From Andalucia godoyi (Eukaryota; Discoba; Jakobea; Jakobida; Andaluciidae), in NCBI GenBank assembly GCA_009859145.1, contig VRVR01000038.1, positions 215,222 through 279,221 on the forward strand: DNA of 64,000 nt, in the 5' to 3' direction. Numbering within the stretch: position 1 is the stretch's first letter; each line of letters opens with the position of its first letter. The translations under genes were made by a program, and so were the position numbers. The notes under the pieces were generated by a model. The model saw only the letters and a list, made by a program, of their open reading frames with translations, made no database searches and was not told the origin of the DNA. Below are positions 37,193-47,602 of this stretch, one piece after another.

Positions 37193-39060
37193 TTACGCTG
37201 AGCCGTGTTTTTCGGACCATTCCTTGTACTTCTTCAAGCTTTCTTGAGAGACTGTGGAGTTCACGCGGGATCGAGCTTCGTCGAGATCCTCTACCGTTAC
37301 TGGATACTCTTTGAGGCGCTCCTTTGGAAACGAGCGCACTTGATCGGGCGTCAGTCCGCGGATGGCTCTGCGGAACGGCAGCATGCACGCATCGCGGCAC
37401 AGAGTGGAGATGTCGGAGCCGGAGTAGCCTTCGCATCTGGCAGCAATCGCCTTCAGGTCGACCGACGGGTGGAGGTTTTCACTTCGAAGATTGATTCGGA
37501 ACAGATCCTCGCGTGCTTCTTGGTCGGGAAGCGGAATGTAGATTCGCTTTTCGAGTCGACGAATCAGCGCCTCGTCGAGGTCCCAGGGATAGTTCGTTGC
37601 CGCAAGAACCATGACCATCTTGGAGCCGGATTGCTCCTCCCCTTCTCCACTATCCTTCGCTGGGGCGGACGGAGCAGACTGGATTCCGTTAATTTCCGTC
37701 AGCATCATATTTTTCATCCTGCGAGACGCCTCGTGCTCACCCTCTGATCCGCGCTTTGCAAAAATACCATCAATTTCATCGAAAAAGATGCATGATGGTG
37801 CGTAGTACCGCGCCATTTGGAACAGCAAACGAACCATCTTTTCAGATTCTCCACGATACTTGGATTCCATCGTCGCAAGGGACACGTTGAAGAACGTGAT
37901 CCCACACTCTGTGGCGACAGCCTTGGCAAGCAGCGTCTTTCCAGTGCCTGGCGGTCCGTACATCAGCACACCCGACCATGGCTTTCGCATGCCTTGGAAC
38001 AACTCTGGGGCCCACAAAGGATAGACAACAGCCTCCTCCATGAGCATCTTTGCTTCTCTCAGACCCCCAATATCCGCCCACCGAACGTTGCACGCAGTCT
38101 CTAAAATGTCATGCTCAATCATCTCTGCCATGTCCTTTTCCGCAGCAGTACAAGGAAAAGTGCCCTTCTTTCGCGCACCCACTTCCGCACCACCGTCTGG
38201 CTCCGGCTCCGGTTCTGCAACGGGCTTTGCGGCGCCTCTTGCACCGCCTCTTGTATGTGCCCCAGAGCCGCTACTGTTCGAACCGGGATTCCTTCCCGAT
38301 ATCCCATTGAGCCTCCCATAGCCCGCGGCCACGTTTCGAGCTGCATTTGACTGAGGGGCTGCTGCTGCTGCGGGTGGTGGTGCAGTCTTTTGTGGAGTCG
38401 ATGCTTTGTTCTTTGAAGCAGCTGCAGCAGTCGGTCGAGCCCACGATGGCGCAGCCGCAGTGTCGCGATCGCGAGAATTGTCTCTTCCTGGCGGACCGCG
38501 GGCGTTGCTTTGCGCACCGCGATATCCGTAAGACGGTGCATTACGAGGCTCTGCTGTCGGAGGAGGCCACACATCAGGGTCATTTTCGAGGTACGTACTC
38601 CCGGATGATGGTAGCTGCTGCTGCTGTGGAGTAGACGGTGCGTTTCGGTGGTAGCCCGACTCCTTTTGCACCTGATAGCCGGAATCTTTGTGGGAGCCAG
38701 GAACCATCTTCAAGCAGAGCAATTGCTGCTGCATTTCGCGGACGAGATTGGACTCGGAGGCCAGATCATCCTTTACTCGCATCCACTTGGATTTCACACT
38801 TGGATCGATTTGAGATTTGATGAATCTAAAAAACCACAAAAACCATCGAATTAACAATCACCGTCCACACATTTTCATATTCCCGGGGGGAGAAAATGGA
38901 TGCAATTAACATTCAACAAAAGCAAAAACAAGACGACATACGACGAAATCTGCTGCATGGCGCCGTCGAAATATACAAGAGATGTGCCATAGTTGCCAAG
39001 AAGAGCGTGCTCTCGGGACATTTTTACCGTGTCGAGCAGTCCAGCAAGCAGTCCACTCAT
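37193..39060 (-). CDS. KATNA1: Katanin p60 AAA ATPase, two exons
   Basis: Microtubule-severing AAA+ ATPase. The spliced product is 583 aa: exon 1 is 39060-38942, exon 2 is 38825-37193, and the intron is 38826-38941; exon lengths sum to a multiple of three. Exon 1 encodes the MIT-like start MSGLLAGLLDTVKMSREHAL with LGNYGTSLVYFDGAMQQI, as in katanin p60; exon 2 continues FIKSQIDPSVKSKWMRV. A low-complexity Ala/Pro/Gln linker follows. The AAA domain has WADIGGLREAK, Walker A GPPGTGKTLLAK, Walker B FFDEIDGI, and sensor region VLAATNYPWDLDEALIRR, where NxPWDLDEA is diagnostic of the katanin subfamily over spastin or Vps4. The C-terminus YKEWSEKHGSA matches katanin. It implies cilia, spindle or cortical microtubule remodelling. 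Confidence 0.95.
38826..38941 (-). other. Spliceosomal intron in the katanin p60 gene
   Basis: 116 bp, donor GTATGT, acceptor TTTTTTAG. Splicing joins the MIT-domain start to the rest in frame. Read unspliced, the first exon ends in a hydrophobic Leu/Val run and a stop. Confidence 0.9.
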
Positions 39061-39524
39061 GATGGGCGATGTTCGCACGGATGAAAAAGTCGACGAGAAA
39101 AAAAACCAAACTTATTTGAAACAGAAATTCAACACGATAGTTTAAAGAAAAGAAAGAAAAAAAGAAAAGAAAAACGGAAAAGAAAAAGACGAAACGGGGG
39201 AAATTGCTTTATTATCTTTTGACAAAGCCTTCCGCCTTCGGAATTCCCGGTTTTTTTTTGCGGTCCGGTTAAAATCAAATAAAACAACACAAATCTCCGC
39301 TTCTTCCCACCAACCCCGATTTTTTTTTTTGCAGTTTCATTTGCTCTTATTTCATTTTATTTCGTGATTTGTCACCTCTGCAATGGTACCAAGCAGTGCA
39401 TCGCAGACGATTGAAAAAAAAAACAATAATAAAAATGAAAACGACGATAACACAAGTTTCAACTACGAATTTTCTTTCTTTTTAATGACAGAGAGGAGGA
39501 AAAAAAGATGAATAAATAAAAGAG
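39061..39524. other. AT-rich gap
   Basis: 464 bp upstream of katanin, with a long A-rich purine tract at 39143-39195 and several T runs. No gene was seen. Confidence 0.5.
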
Positions 39525-40190
39525 TTACGGCGGCAAGGACTGGTTTTCGGCTTGCATTCGCTGCATCATTCGCGTGAGTTCATCCAGCTGCGATGGATCC
39601 AACCAACGCATTGCAGTTTGCAGCAAGAGATTTCGTTGATCAAATCTGTGGTTAAGCCGATCCAGTTCTTTTTGCAGCTGTTCGTTTCGCTTGACGGTCT
39701 CATCCACGATGCGGGACTGTTCCTGAAGCCGCTCCTGCAATCTTCCTCGTTCCTGCGCAGCTTGCTTGTGTGCTCTGTCAAGATCAGATTCTCGGACAAT
39801 TAGCAAATGATTTTTTTCTTCCAATTCCACCTCGGCTCTCGACAGCCTCTGAATCTTTTCTTCCAAAAGCTCCTCTAGTCTCCTCACGTCCGTTTGCAGT
39901 CCGCTGATGGTTCGTTCAAACGACGACACTGCTTGGGACGCAACGGGCTCCAGCATGGAAGCCTGGGTCTTCGAAAGTCGTTTTTCCAATTGTCGGCGAT
40001 ACGCGAGCTCCATCTCCAAGTCCGCCGCTAGATTCTGTGCTCTTCTGCGCCACTCAAGGACTTGCTGCTGCGACTGCTGGAGCTTCTCGTCTTTTTCAGT
40101 CAACAACATTCGAGAATCGTACGAAAACCGCAACGCGTCCTCGATGACGTTGTACGGAATTGACGAACGCCCATCCTCTTGACGAATCAT
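39525..40190 (-). CDS. Coiled-coil protein of unknown function
   Basis: 221 aa from the ATG at 40188-40190 (MIRQEDGRSSIPY); the frame runs six codons further to a TTG. After about 25 residues it is almost wholly helical coiled coil, with heptads through EWRRRAQNLAADLEMELAYR, RRLEELLEEKIQRLSRAEVE and QLQKELDRLNHRFDQRN. No signal or membrane segment. Such proteins occur in centrosomal, flagellar and tethering complexes; no specific family was recognised. It is divergent from MCM3. Confidence 0.65.
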   Translation of the reverse strand: MIRQEDGRSSIPYNVIEDALRFSYDSRMLLTEKDEKLQQSQQQVLEWRRRAQNLAADLEMELAYRRQLEKRLSKTQASMLEPVASQAVSSFERTISGLQTDVRRLEELLEEKIQRLSRAEVELEEKNHLLIVRESDLDRAHKQAAQERGRLQERLQEQSRIVDETVKRNEQLQKELDRLNHRFDQRNLLLQTAMRWLDPSQLDELTRMMQRMQAENQSLPP

Positions 40191-40245
40191 GAAGTCCTTT
40201 TCGCTCAAAATAATAGTAGTGATCGCTTTTCTCTCTTTTGCTGTG

Positions 40246-40287
<42 letters not shown>

Positions 40288-40676
40288 GAGAAATCGGGAA
40301 ATAGTGAAGTCGGGAATTTTCGGGGAACAAATATTGGGTGAGAACAGTTTTCCTTCCCATTCCATTCGAGGTGTCACTTGAGACCATTACTCCGTCATTT
40401 TTTTCTCCCTTCAGTGTCATTGTCATTGTCATTCCCGCCCCTGTTCGCGCCAAAAAAGCCTTTCAGAAAAACAAAGGATGCACCTGTCAGAACGCTGACA
40501 TTTCCCCCTCCCTCCAACACATTTCCCTGATCTGCATTCTGCACACCCCTTTTGAAATCACAATTGCATGTACTTTTTCTCCTTTTCTTATTGAAAAAAA
40601 AAGAAAAGAAAAAAGGAAACACCTAGCAGTTCTTGTAATCTTTTCCAGCTCTGTTGTTGCTGTATCGTCTGTCAAC
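40191..40676. other. Divergent region upstream of MCM3, with TC repeat
   Basis: 486 bp with a CT dinucleotide run at about 40251-40283 and a TGTCAT repeat near 40413-40430. The MCM3 frame is open through most of it, but the translated part has no MCM similarity. Confidence 0.55.
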
Positions 40677-43247
40677 ATGGCGACATCTGAAATACTTTCC
40701 GAGAATGAAATCAAAAGGAGTTTCTCAGATTTCCTCGAGCATAATTTTGGAGGCCGTCTGTACTCCGACGACGTACGCAAGCTCGTTGAACAACTGCAGG
40801 CCCGTTTGGTTCTGAATGTCAATGATCTGCGCGATTTCAACCCTGATTTTGCACGTCGAGTGCTGTCCTCTCCTGCAGATTATGTGCCGGTTTTAGAAAC
40901 TGCGCTACAGGAAAACCTTGCTCTCTTTGAAGCTGGATATTTTGAAGCGAATCCGCACTTGGAGGCACGCATTGGATTCTCTGGAGATTTTGGTGCGCAG
41001 CACGTGACGCCCCGCGGGCTCTCTGCCACGTTTCTAGGACAAGTCGTTTGTGTCGATGGCATTGTTACGAAGTGTTCTGTCGTTCGTCCCAAGGTGTCGC
41101 GTTCGGTGCACTACTGTCCGGCAACGAAGAATTTCACAACCCAGGTGTATCGAGATGCGACGTCCCTTCGCGGCTTGCCCACAAGCTCCATCTATCCGAC
41201 AAGAGACGAGTCTGGAAATCCGCTTGTCACGGAATTCGGGCTTTCCACATACCGCGACACGCAGTCTCTTTCCATTCAAGAAATGCCAGAAGCTGCACCT
41301 GCCGGACAGCTGCCCCGCTCCGTGGACTGCCTGGTTGAAGGAGATCTCGTCGATCGCGTTAAGCCGGGCGACCGTGTGCGATTGTTTGGTATTTATCGTG
41401 CGCTGTCCGGTGGCCGTGTCACCGGTAATGTGTCTGGAGTGTTCCGCACTGTTTTGATGATCAGTCATATTTCATATCTTGGAAAGCAAGCGATTGCGCC
41501 CCACATGACAGAGCGGGACATTGAGCGCATTCGTCGTTTGGCAGACCCTGCACAGTCTGGAAAGTCTGGCCCCGAAGTTGTGCAGTATCTTGCAAAGAGT
41601 GTTGCGCCGTCGATTTATGGCCATGAGGCGATCAAGCGCGCTCTCTTGCTTGTGCTTGTTGGGGGAATTGAAAAGAATTTGGCAAATGGCACGCATCTTC
41701 GTGGCGATGTAAATATTCTAATGGTCGGAGATCCCTCCACAGCAAAGTCGCAGCTGTTACGATTTGTCCTGACCGTTGCCCCCCTCGCGATTTCCACCAC
41801 CGGTCGCGGTTCATCTGGAGTGGGTCTGACTGCGGCGGTCGTCACCGACGCGGACACTGGCGATCGCCAACTACAGGCTGGTGCCATGGTGCTCGCCGAC
41901 CGGGGAGTTGTGTGTATTGACGAGTTTGACAAGATGAGCGACAGCGATCGAGTTGCTATGCACGAGGTCATGGAACAGCAGACAGTGACGATTGCAAAGG
42001 CTGGCGTCCATACAAGCTTGAATGCACGGTGCTCGGTCATTGCAGCTGCCAATCCTGTGTACGGAAATTATGACGTTTCCCGACGGCCCATGGAAAACAT
42101 CGGGCTTCCAGATTCGCTGCTTTCTCGTTTCGATTTGTTGTATGTGGTGCTTGATGCGTTGTCTGCCGAGCAAGATCGCATGATTGCGGAGCATGTACTG
42201 CGCTTGCATCGGTACCGAGCCGTCGGAGACACAGGCGATGCACTGATGACTTCCTCATCGGACCGGACGCATGGCGTCGTCGATGAAGCACTCACAACCA
42301 TGGGTGAAGGGAACGAGCGAGATGCAGACCGTGACGATGCCCTGGATCAAGATGACGACGGCGATGACGATGGCAACGCCAGTGACAGTGATATGTATCA
42401 GAAGTACCATCCACTGCTGCATCGCGAACGCGGTCTTCTATCGCTCTCATTTCTCAAAAAGTACATCTACTATGCGAAGACCCGCATGTCTCCTGCGTTG
42501 ACGGATGAAGCTCGTGATGTCATTGTGACCGCATACTCGGATTTGAGGACAGAGGCGCACGGCGACAAGAACACGTTGCCGATCACGCCGCGGTCTTTGG
42601 AGACGCTGATCCGTCTCTCGACGGCACATGCGAAGCTGCGACTGTCGCTGGTGGTGTCGAAGGAGGATGCGATGGAGGCTGTGAAGATTTTGAAGAATGC
42701 GCTGTACCAAGAAAACCTTACTGCTGGGTTGAAGAAGAAGCGGGAGCGCGAGCAAGAAATCGCGAATGCCGGCAGTGATATTGATTCGGAAGTCGAGGAG
42801 GAAGGCATTGCCAAGCCTAAGCAAAGATCGCTGGTCGATTCCGCACGAAAGGAAAGACCGAAGAGAAAGACTGCTGTCCAAAAGGTCGTGGACGACGTGA
42901 ACTCCGACGAAGAAGGTTCCGACGATCCTTTCAAGTTTGACGATTCTGCGGACAAGGGGGCAGCTCCAAAGCCTGCCAAGAAAGCAAAACCAGCGTCGCA
43001 GCCGCCAAAAGCAGCCGCCTCGCCGTCTGTGGATTCTGTATCCGCAACTGTCAGGAGTGGACAGTTCCGCACGACGCTGGCCAATATGCTTCACATGTCC
43101 GCTTCTGAGAGTGTCAGCTTACAGGAAGTGATTGCCAAGTTCCATGGAGTGTTTTCAAAAGATGAGATTCTGATGATGATCGAGGACCTCTCAAGGGAGA
43201 ACAAAGTCTTTTTCCACGCCGAATCTGGGCAGATTCACACGGTATGA
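40677..43247 (+). CDS. MCM3: MCM3 replicative helicase subunit
   Basis: 856 aa from ATG 40677 (MATSEILSENEIKRSF), in CAACATGGCG context. MCM3 is one of the six MCM2-7 subunits of the CMG replicative helicase. The N-terminal domain has no complete zinc finger, as is usual for MCM3. The AAA core has Walker A GDPSTAKSQL (residue 351 on), Walker B CIDEFDKM, sensor 1 AAANPVYGNYD (the MCM3-specific NPVYG) and the arginine finger LLSRFDLLYV. An acidic loop (DQDDDGDDDGNASDSD) follows. The C-terminus has a Lys/Pro/Ala-rich linker then a winged-helix-like end (VIAKFHGVFSKDEILMMIED). The assignment over other MCMs is clear. Confidence 0.96.
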   Translation: MATSEILSENEIKRSFSDFLEHNFGGRLYSDDVRKLVEQLQARLVLNVNDLRDFNPDFARRVLSSPADYVPVLETALQENLALFEAGYFEANPHLEARIGFSGDFGAQHVTPRGLSATFLGQVVCVDGIVTKCSVVRPKVSRSVHYCPATKNFTTQVYRDATSLRGLPTSSIYPTRDESGNPLVTEFGLSTYRDTQSLSIQEMPEAAPAGQLPRSVDCLVEGDLVDRVKPGDRVRLFGIYRALSGGRVTGNVSGVFRTVLMISHISYLGKQAIAPHMTERDIERIRRLADPAQSGKSGPEVVQYLAKSVAPSIYGHEAIKRALLLVLVGGIEKNLANGTHLRGDVNILMVGDPSTAKSQLLRFVLTVAPLAISTTGRGSSGVGLTAAVVTDADTGDRQLQAGAMVLADRGVVCIDEFDKMSDSDRVAMHEVMEQQTVTIAKAGVHTSLNARCSVIAAANPVYGNYDVSRRPMENIGLPDSLLSRFDLLYVVLDALSAEQDRMIAEHVLRLHRYRAVGDTGDALMTSSSDRTHGVVDEALTTMGEGNERDADRDDALDQDDDGDDDGNASDSDMYQKYHPLLHRERGLLSLSFLKKYIYYAKTRMSPALTDEARDVIVTAYSDLRTEAHGDKNTLPITPRSLETLIRLSTAHAKLRLSLVVSKEDAMEAVKILKNALYQENLTAGLKKKREREQEIANAGSDIDSEVEEEGIAKPKQRSLVDSARKERPKRKTAVQKVVDDVNSDEEGSDDPFKFDDSADKGAAPKPAKKAKPASQPPKAAASPSVDSVSATVRSGQFRTTLANMLHMSASESVSLQEVIAKFHGVFSKDEILMMIEDLSRENKVFFHAESGQIHTV

Positions 43248-44143
43248 TGCAGATGGGTTCCGCTCGGCGTTCTTTTCTTTCCCCGCTTTTCTCTTCATGC
43301 CTCTTTTGTTGTTCATCCCGGTGATTCAGCAAGAGGATGAATATTTAAGAATGATCGCTTGTATATGTTATTCCTGGAGGTAGTCAATGTGCTCGTTTGT
43401 ATGTCACTGCACTTTTTGTGGAGACGTGTATGTATGTTTGTTGTATGCTGTGTTTGTATGATTTTGGAATTTGGATGAAGAGAAATTGCAATAGAAAAAA
43501 AGAAAAACCCACATTCAGAAAAATGCACTTCTTTGGTTTCTTGTTTCGACAGACGTCCACAGCACACCCAACCCCATTGTCCCAACATTCGAATACGTCT
43601 ACATTATACGCTGAATATGCATGTCTACGAATAGACATGCATATTCAATCTTGCATCCCGTTGCCGGGAAGAGGATAGACCCCAACACGCCTCACGGCGT
43701 TCTTCAGATAGATGTTCTGCGCTCCGTTCCCAATCTCGGTCAATCGGTGAGCTACACGCGGGACATGCAAACACTTTACTTCCGCCGCTCGCGATACTCG
43801 GTCGCCTTATGGAACAAACGCTGCAAAAAGAACGAATGATAGAATAGATGGCTATGGATGCTGCGTTAAAGAGTGTCGAAAATGCGGAGCCTGTGTCACC
43901 GGCTGAATTTTGGCCGAGCGTGCGTAAGCACGGATTCCTGTGGAACAAACGTGCTAGTGTCGGCTGGTATTGACCGTCTCTGTTTATGGATGTTTCCGTA
44001 TGCATGCCAATGGCGTGTTATTATTCAACGGTGCCACAACCCAAAAACAACATCGTTTTTTTTTGTTTACCACCGAGAATCCGTTTTCCATCTGGAAGTA
44101 AAATACGAATTGTCCTTTTGATGTCTTGGTGAACTGGACACTA
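43248..44143. other. Gene-poor gap with a perfect hairpin
   Basis: About 900 bp between MCM3 and CSN6. It contains several short open frames on both strands (for example 43621-43839 +, 43848-43973 + and 43625-44005 -), none recognisable. A perfect inverted repeat is listed separately. Confidence 0.5.
43612..43647. repeat. Perfect 15-bp inverted repeat with 6-nt loop
   Basis: Arms 43612-43626 (TGAATATGCATGTCT) and 43633-43647 are exact reverse complements around loop ACGAAT. It could be a hairpin in RNA, a cruciform, or a binding site. Its location in a gap 3' of MCM3 would also suit a 3'-end processing or transcription-termination signal. Confidence 0.85.
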
Positions 44144-45166
44144 ATGTCGAAAGTGCTTCTTCATCCGCTTGCATTGATCAACATTGCTGATCACTTCACT
44201 CGACAGAAAGTGCGAAGTGTGCCTGAATCGGACAGATCGATTCCTTTGTGTGTCGGTGTGTTGTTTGGTTCGCAGACACCGGGAACCGACTCTGGAGATC
44301 TCTCTGTGATTGAAATTCACACGTCTTTTGAGATTGTGGCAGAGATGCGCGATGGTGTGTGCCAAATCGATTCTCAGTATTTATGCATGAAGCGCGACCA
44401 GTATCTCCAAATATTCCCAAAATACGAAGTCGTGGGATGGTACAGCACACACACGGATGTTGTGAAGTCGCAGGCCATATATGACCAATTCGTCAGTGAT
44501 TCCATTGCGGAGACTCCGCTCTCGCTGCTGCTGGATCCTACGTTTTCGTTTGAGGGATCCGCGGTGTCACGGGCGTCCTCCTCGTTGCCGCTGTTCATTT
44601 TTGAGCCGAAGGTGTCCGGCTCCAATCCATCGGCACCAACACCAGCAATAGCACCCGGACGAGTCGACTTTGGGGCTTCTGTGCCGTACTCGATTGTATC
44701 GGGAGATGCTGAACGAGTTGGTGTGGAGCATATATCGGCTGCGGGCGGTGCAGAACGAACAAGGGGGACAAAGTCACAAGTAGTGTCCGCGCTCGCGAAG
44801 TTTCGTGCTTCGTTTCGCATATTACAGGATCGAGTGCAAGCGATTGTCAGTTTTCTGTCATGCTCCGTTTCGGGTTCTCGCAGCGTGTCGGAGAAGGAGA
44901 CCCACGCTTGGATGGCGTCCAATGCGAGTCTGTTGCGGCGCTGTTCGCTTTTGGCACACCAAATGCATTCTATGGGTGGCAGCGCGTTTGACGAAGATTT
45001 CTCGGCAGAAGTTAGCAGCGTGCTCCTGGAAGTTCTTTGCGCATCCATGACCCATGCAGTGGTTCATGTTGACAGCTTTTTGAAAAGAGCCGTGACTTCG
45101 TCGTTGGATGTTTCTCAGCAAAAACAGGGGGCTATCGATGACGATATCCAGGAAATGCTAGATTAG
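44144..45166 (+). CDS. CSN6: COP9 signalosome subunit 6 (MPN domain)
   Basis: 340 aa from ATG 44144 (MSKVLLHPLALINIADHF). CSN6 pairs with CSN5 in the COP9 signalosome, which removes NEDD8 from cullins. The MPN domain covers residues 1-150, with LCVGVLFGSQT, IEIHTSFEIV, QYLQIFPKYEVVGWYST and TPLSLLLDPT, then LPLFIFEPKV. The zinc-binding JAMM motif is absent, as expected for CSN6. The C-terminal helices (FRASFRILQDRVQAIVSFL) contribute to the bundle of subunits. Its nearest relatives are CSN6 and the proteasome subunit Rpn8; the FEPKV region and the tail favour CSN6. Confidence 0.85.
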   Translation: MSKVLLHPLALINIADHFTRQKVRSVPESDRSIPLCVGVLFGSQTPGTDSGDLSVIEIHTSFEIVAEMRDGVCQIDSQYLCMKRDQYLQIFPKYEVVGWYSTHTDVVKSQAIYDQFVSDSIAETPLSLLLDPTFSFEGSAVSRASSSLPLFIFEPKVSGSNPSAPTPAIAPGRVDFGASVPYSIVSGDAERVGVEHISAAGGAERTRGTKSQVVSALAKFRASFRILQDRVQAIVSFLSCSVSGSRSVSEKETHAWMASNASLLRRCSLLAHQMHSMGGSAFDEDFSAEVSSVLLEVLCASMTHAVVHVDSFLKRAVTSSLDVSQQKQGAIDDDIQEMLD

Positions 45167-45215
45167 TCTGCCTGTGGAATTAAAACAAACAAACACACAT
45201 TCCAAAAAAACAATA

Positions 45216-45258
<43 letters not shown>
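45216..45258. repeat. AAT trinucleotide microsatellite
   Basis: About 14 AAT units between the convergent 3' ends of CSN6 and the SNAPC4-like gene. Confidence 0.9.
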
Positions 45259-45262
<4 letters not shown>

Positions 45263-45315
45263 TAACAGCAAGAGTAATAGTAATAATGATAATCGTCATT
45301 GTATCAGATTTGTTG

Positions 45316-45890
45316 TCAACTGGGTTGCAGAGTGTTCGTCTGCTTTCTCCTCTTTGAAGGGATGGCATCCGCCACGACGGATGCTGATGCACCGTGCTCG
45401 TCAGACGATGTCGCACTCGCACTCGACTGCAGCAACTCCGTACGCAGAGCCGCGAGCTTGCGTCTTGCAGCCATTTCAGGATCATACGAACTACGCACCC
45501 GGTCTTTGACGGCATCCTCGGAAACCAACGGATATAGATCGTGATGAGAGAGCGCCGATGGCAAGGTTGCAACGGAATGCACGTCCGATTGCACTCTGCG
45601 GCCAAAACCAGAAGACTCTGTCGCGTTGGATTCAGCTGCATGCGATGATCGTTTGGTTGTCCGAGGTGTCACTGCTCGTGAGCGCATGACGTCCTCCAAG
45701 TACGAATCGACATCCACTTTCGGAGACAACACTTTCCATCTCCTCCAGCAGGCATTATCTGAGCGGTCGACTTGCAGCCCCAGGGCGACTTTCGACGCGT
45801 TATACAGCTTTGCCACTTCTGCCCACTTTCCTGGCTTGCCAACCCGCTCCAAAATGGACATCAACAACTTGTCTTCTTCAGGCGTCCATC

Positions 45891-45933
<43 letters not shown>

Positions 45934-47169
45934 CGACGCCTGTGATTGTGACGTTGACGTGGACGCTGAATTCACACTCGTCACTTTGAGGATGTTTTCG
46001 TTTCGTTCTCGACATTGTGGATCCGTCCGCCCAGGCACAAGACGTGCAATGTCCCCCCACGCCTCACCTACACAGTGCATTGCAAGCAATAGCTTCTTGT
46101 CTTCATCAATGGTCCAAGGAGTTCGAGAAATCGACGGGTCAATGCTCTTTGTGTACCGGAAGAAACACTGCTGACTGGTGCGATACGACTGCTCGTCCAT
46201 GAGATGAGACACCTCTGGCCAGTTATGTGCACCTGCCATGGAAACTGCGCTTAGCAGTTTCTGGTCATCTTCAGCACTCCACTTTGACGAAACAAACAAC
46301 GGATTCAATTTCTTCTGGAATCGTGCGAGATACTCGAGAGCGGTACGCGGCGGAAAGTCGCATTCGATCAAAGGCGTGGAAGGAGGAATGCGGGAGATGT
46401 GATTCAGCAGCGAGAGAAAGTCCATGTCTGCACCGAGATACTGAACAAAAGAAGAAGAAGACACACGAATGTTGCTCAACGCACGTGCAAGAATATGCCA
46501 TGCTCGCATGCCGGAGGCCGTGGCGAAATCAACAATGCGCTTATCTTCCTCTTTTGAAAAAGGAACTGCGGCACTTCCCAACAATGATTTTCTAAGAGCG
46601 CATATCAGGACGTGGTTTAAAAAATGGAACCGGCAGTCTTGCGCAGATCTTCCTATAACAGCATGCTGCGCAATCAACTCCCAGTTCACTTCCCATATAC
46701 CCGGTGGGATATTCCTCAGCAACAAGTCGTTGCCAGTGTCCATCCTCGTGTTGGTGTTAGTGCTGATGCTGGTTCTGGTGCTGGATAAGTAGTACAAATG
46801 CACCCATCTTTCCAATTTCATCGTCCGAATCTCCAGAAACAAAACGTCCACCTCTGCTTTTCGCTCTGCAAATTCCCTCGGTCGCAAACTGTCGAGCACA
46901 AAGCTCATCATGGATGTCTGCCACTGATCAATCACGGCACTCAAAAGAGAATCCCTCTCTGCGTCTGTCCATAGATGCACATCAAAGTACAGCGGATGCC
47001 GCTCTAGAATTTCCTGCCATGCCAAGTCTTCCTGGGTGACGGGTGTCTGACCGAAGAATCGAGTGGTCGACGGTCGATGGGTATAGAAAGTCGGGGACGT
47101 CCAATATTCTGTTTCTCGCGATAGTGCCTCTTGCATTCGGAGATTGGAATCTGTCCCGGAGCATATCAT
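45316..47169 (-). CDS. SNAPC4-like multi-Myb-repeat protein
   Basis: 617 aa from the Met at 47167-47169. SNAPC4 (SNAP190) is the Myb-containing DNA-binding subunit of the snRNA-activating complex. Four or five Myb/SANT repeats are visible: a degenerate one around IWEVNWELIAQHAVIGRSAQ, VPFSKEEDKRIVDFA, SSKWSAEDDQKLLSAVSMAG (with NWPEVSHLM), RTPWTIDEDKKLLLAMHCVG (with WGDIARLVPGRTDPQCRER) and ARWTPEEDKLLMSILERVG. The penultimate linker has an Ala-Thr dipeptide run encoded by a GTTGCC-type hexanucleotide repeat (45893-45930). The N-terminus is SNAPC4-like in spacing but weakly conserved. A general Myb regulator is the alternative. Confidence 0.72.
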
Positions 47170-47602
47170 TTCATTTCACTGTTTTGCTTATTCGACATCC
47201 CAACAGGCATCGCGTCCAGGAAGCAAAGCACAAAACAACAACAGCAGCAACAACAACAACAACAACAACAACAAAACAACCTCCCAACGAAACACCCTGC
47301 TTTCCCCATACTTTCTTTGTGCCCCAGTCTTTTCTTGGCTGTTCTGTTTCCCTCTGTAGACAAATGTAGACGCTCCTGTTTGGTCTTGCTGGAGTTGTTG
47401 TTTTTTTGGAACGGACATCTTTATGAACGGGCCCCACTCTCCAGTTCCCGGATTCTGGGTGCTTCAGACGCTTTAGTGCTGGGAAGTGGGAAAACACAAT
47501 CAGAGAGTGGAAAAGGGGGAGGAGGAAAAATAAATACATAAATAAATAAATAAAGGAAGGAGAGTGCGCACACAGAAAAAGGGAATCAATGTTGGATCGA
47601 CA
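47170..47602. other. Divergent region with CAA repeat
   Basis: 433 bp between the SNAPC4-like and phospholipase D genes. It has a CAA/CAG repeat at 47235-47280 and an AAATA-repeat leader at 47528-47555. No gene was seen. Confidence 0.5.

Noticed and set aside
40338-40676. 113-residue N-terminal extension of MCM3
   Set aside because: Encoded by promoter-like repeats; MATSEILSENEIK at 40677 in good context gives a normal MCM3 start.
43848-43973. 41-codon frame with VSPAEFW, faintly like a BSD domain
   Set aside because: Too short and the opposite strand is equally protein-like; no family can be supported.
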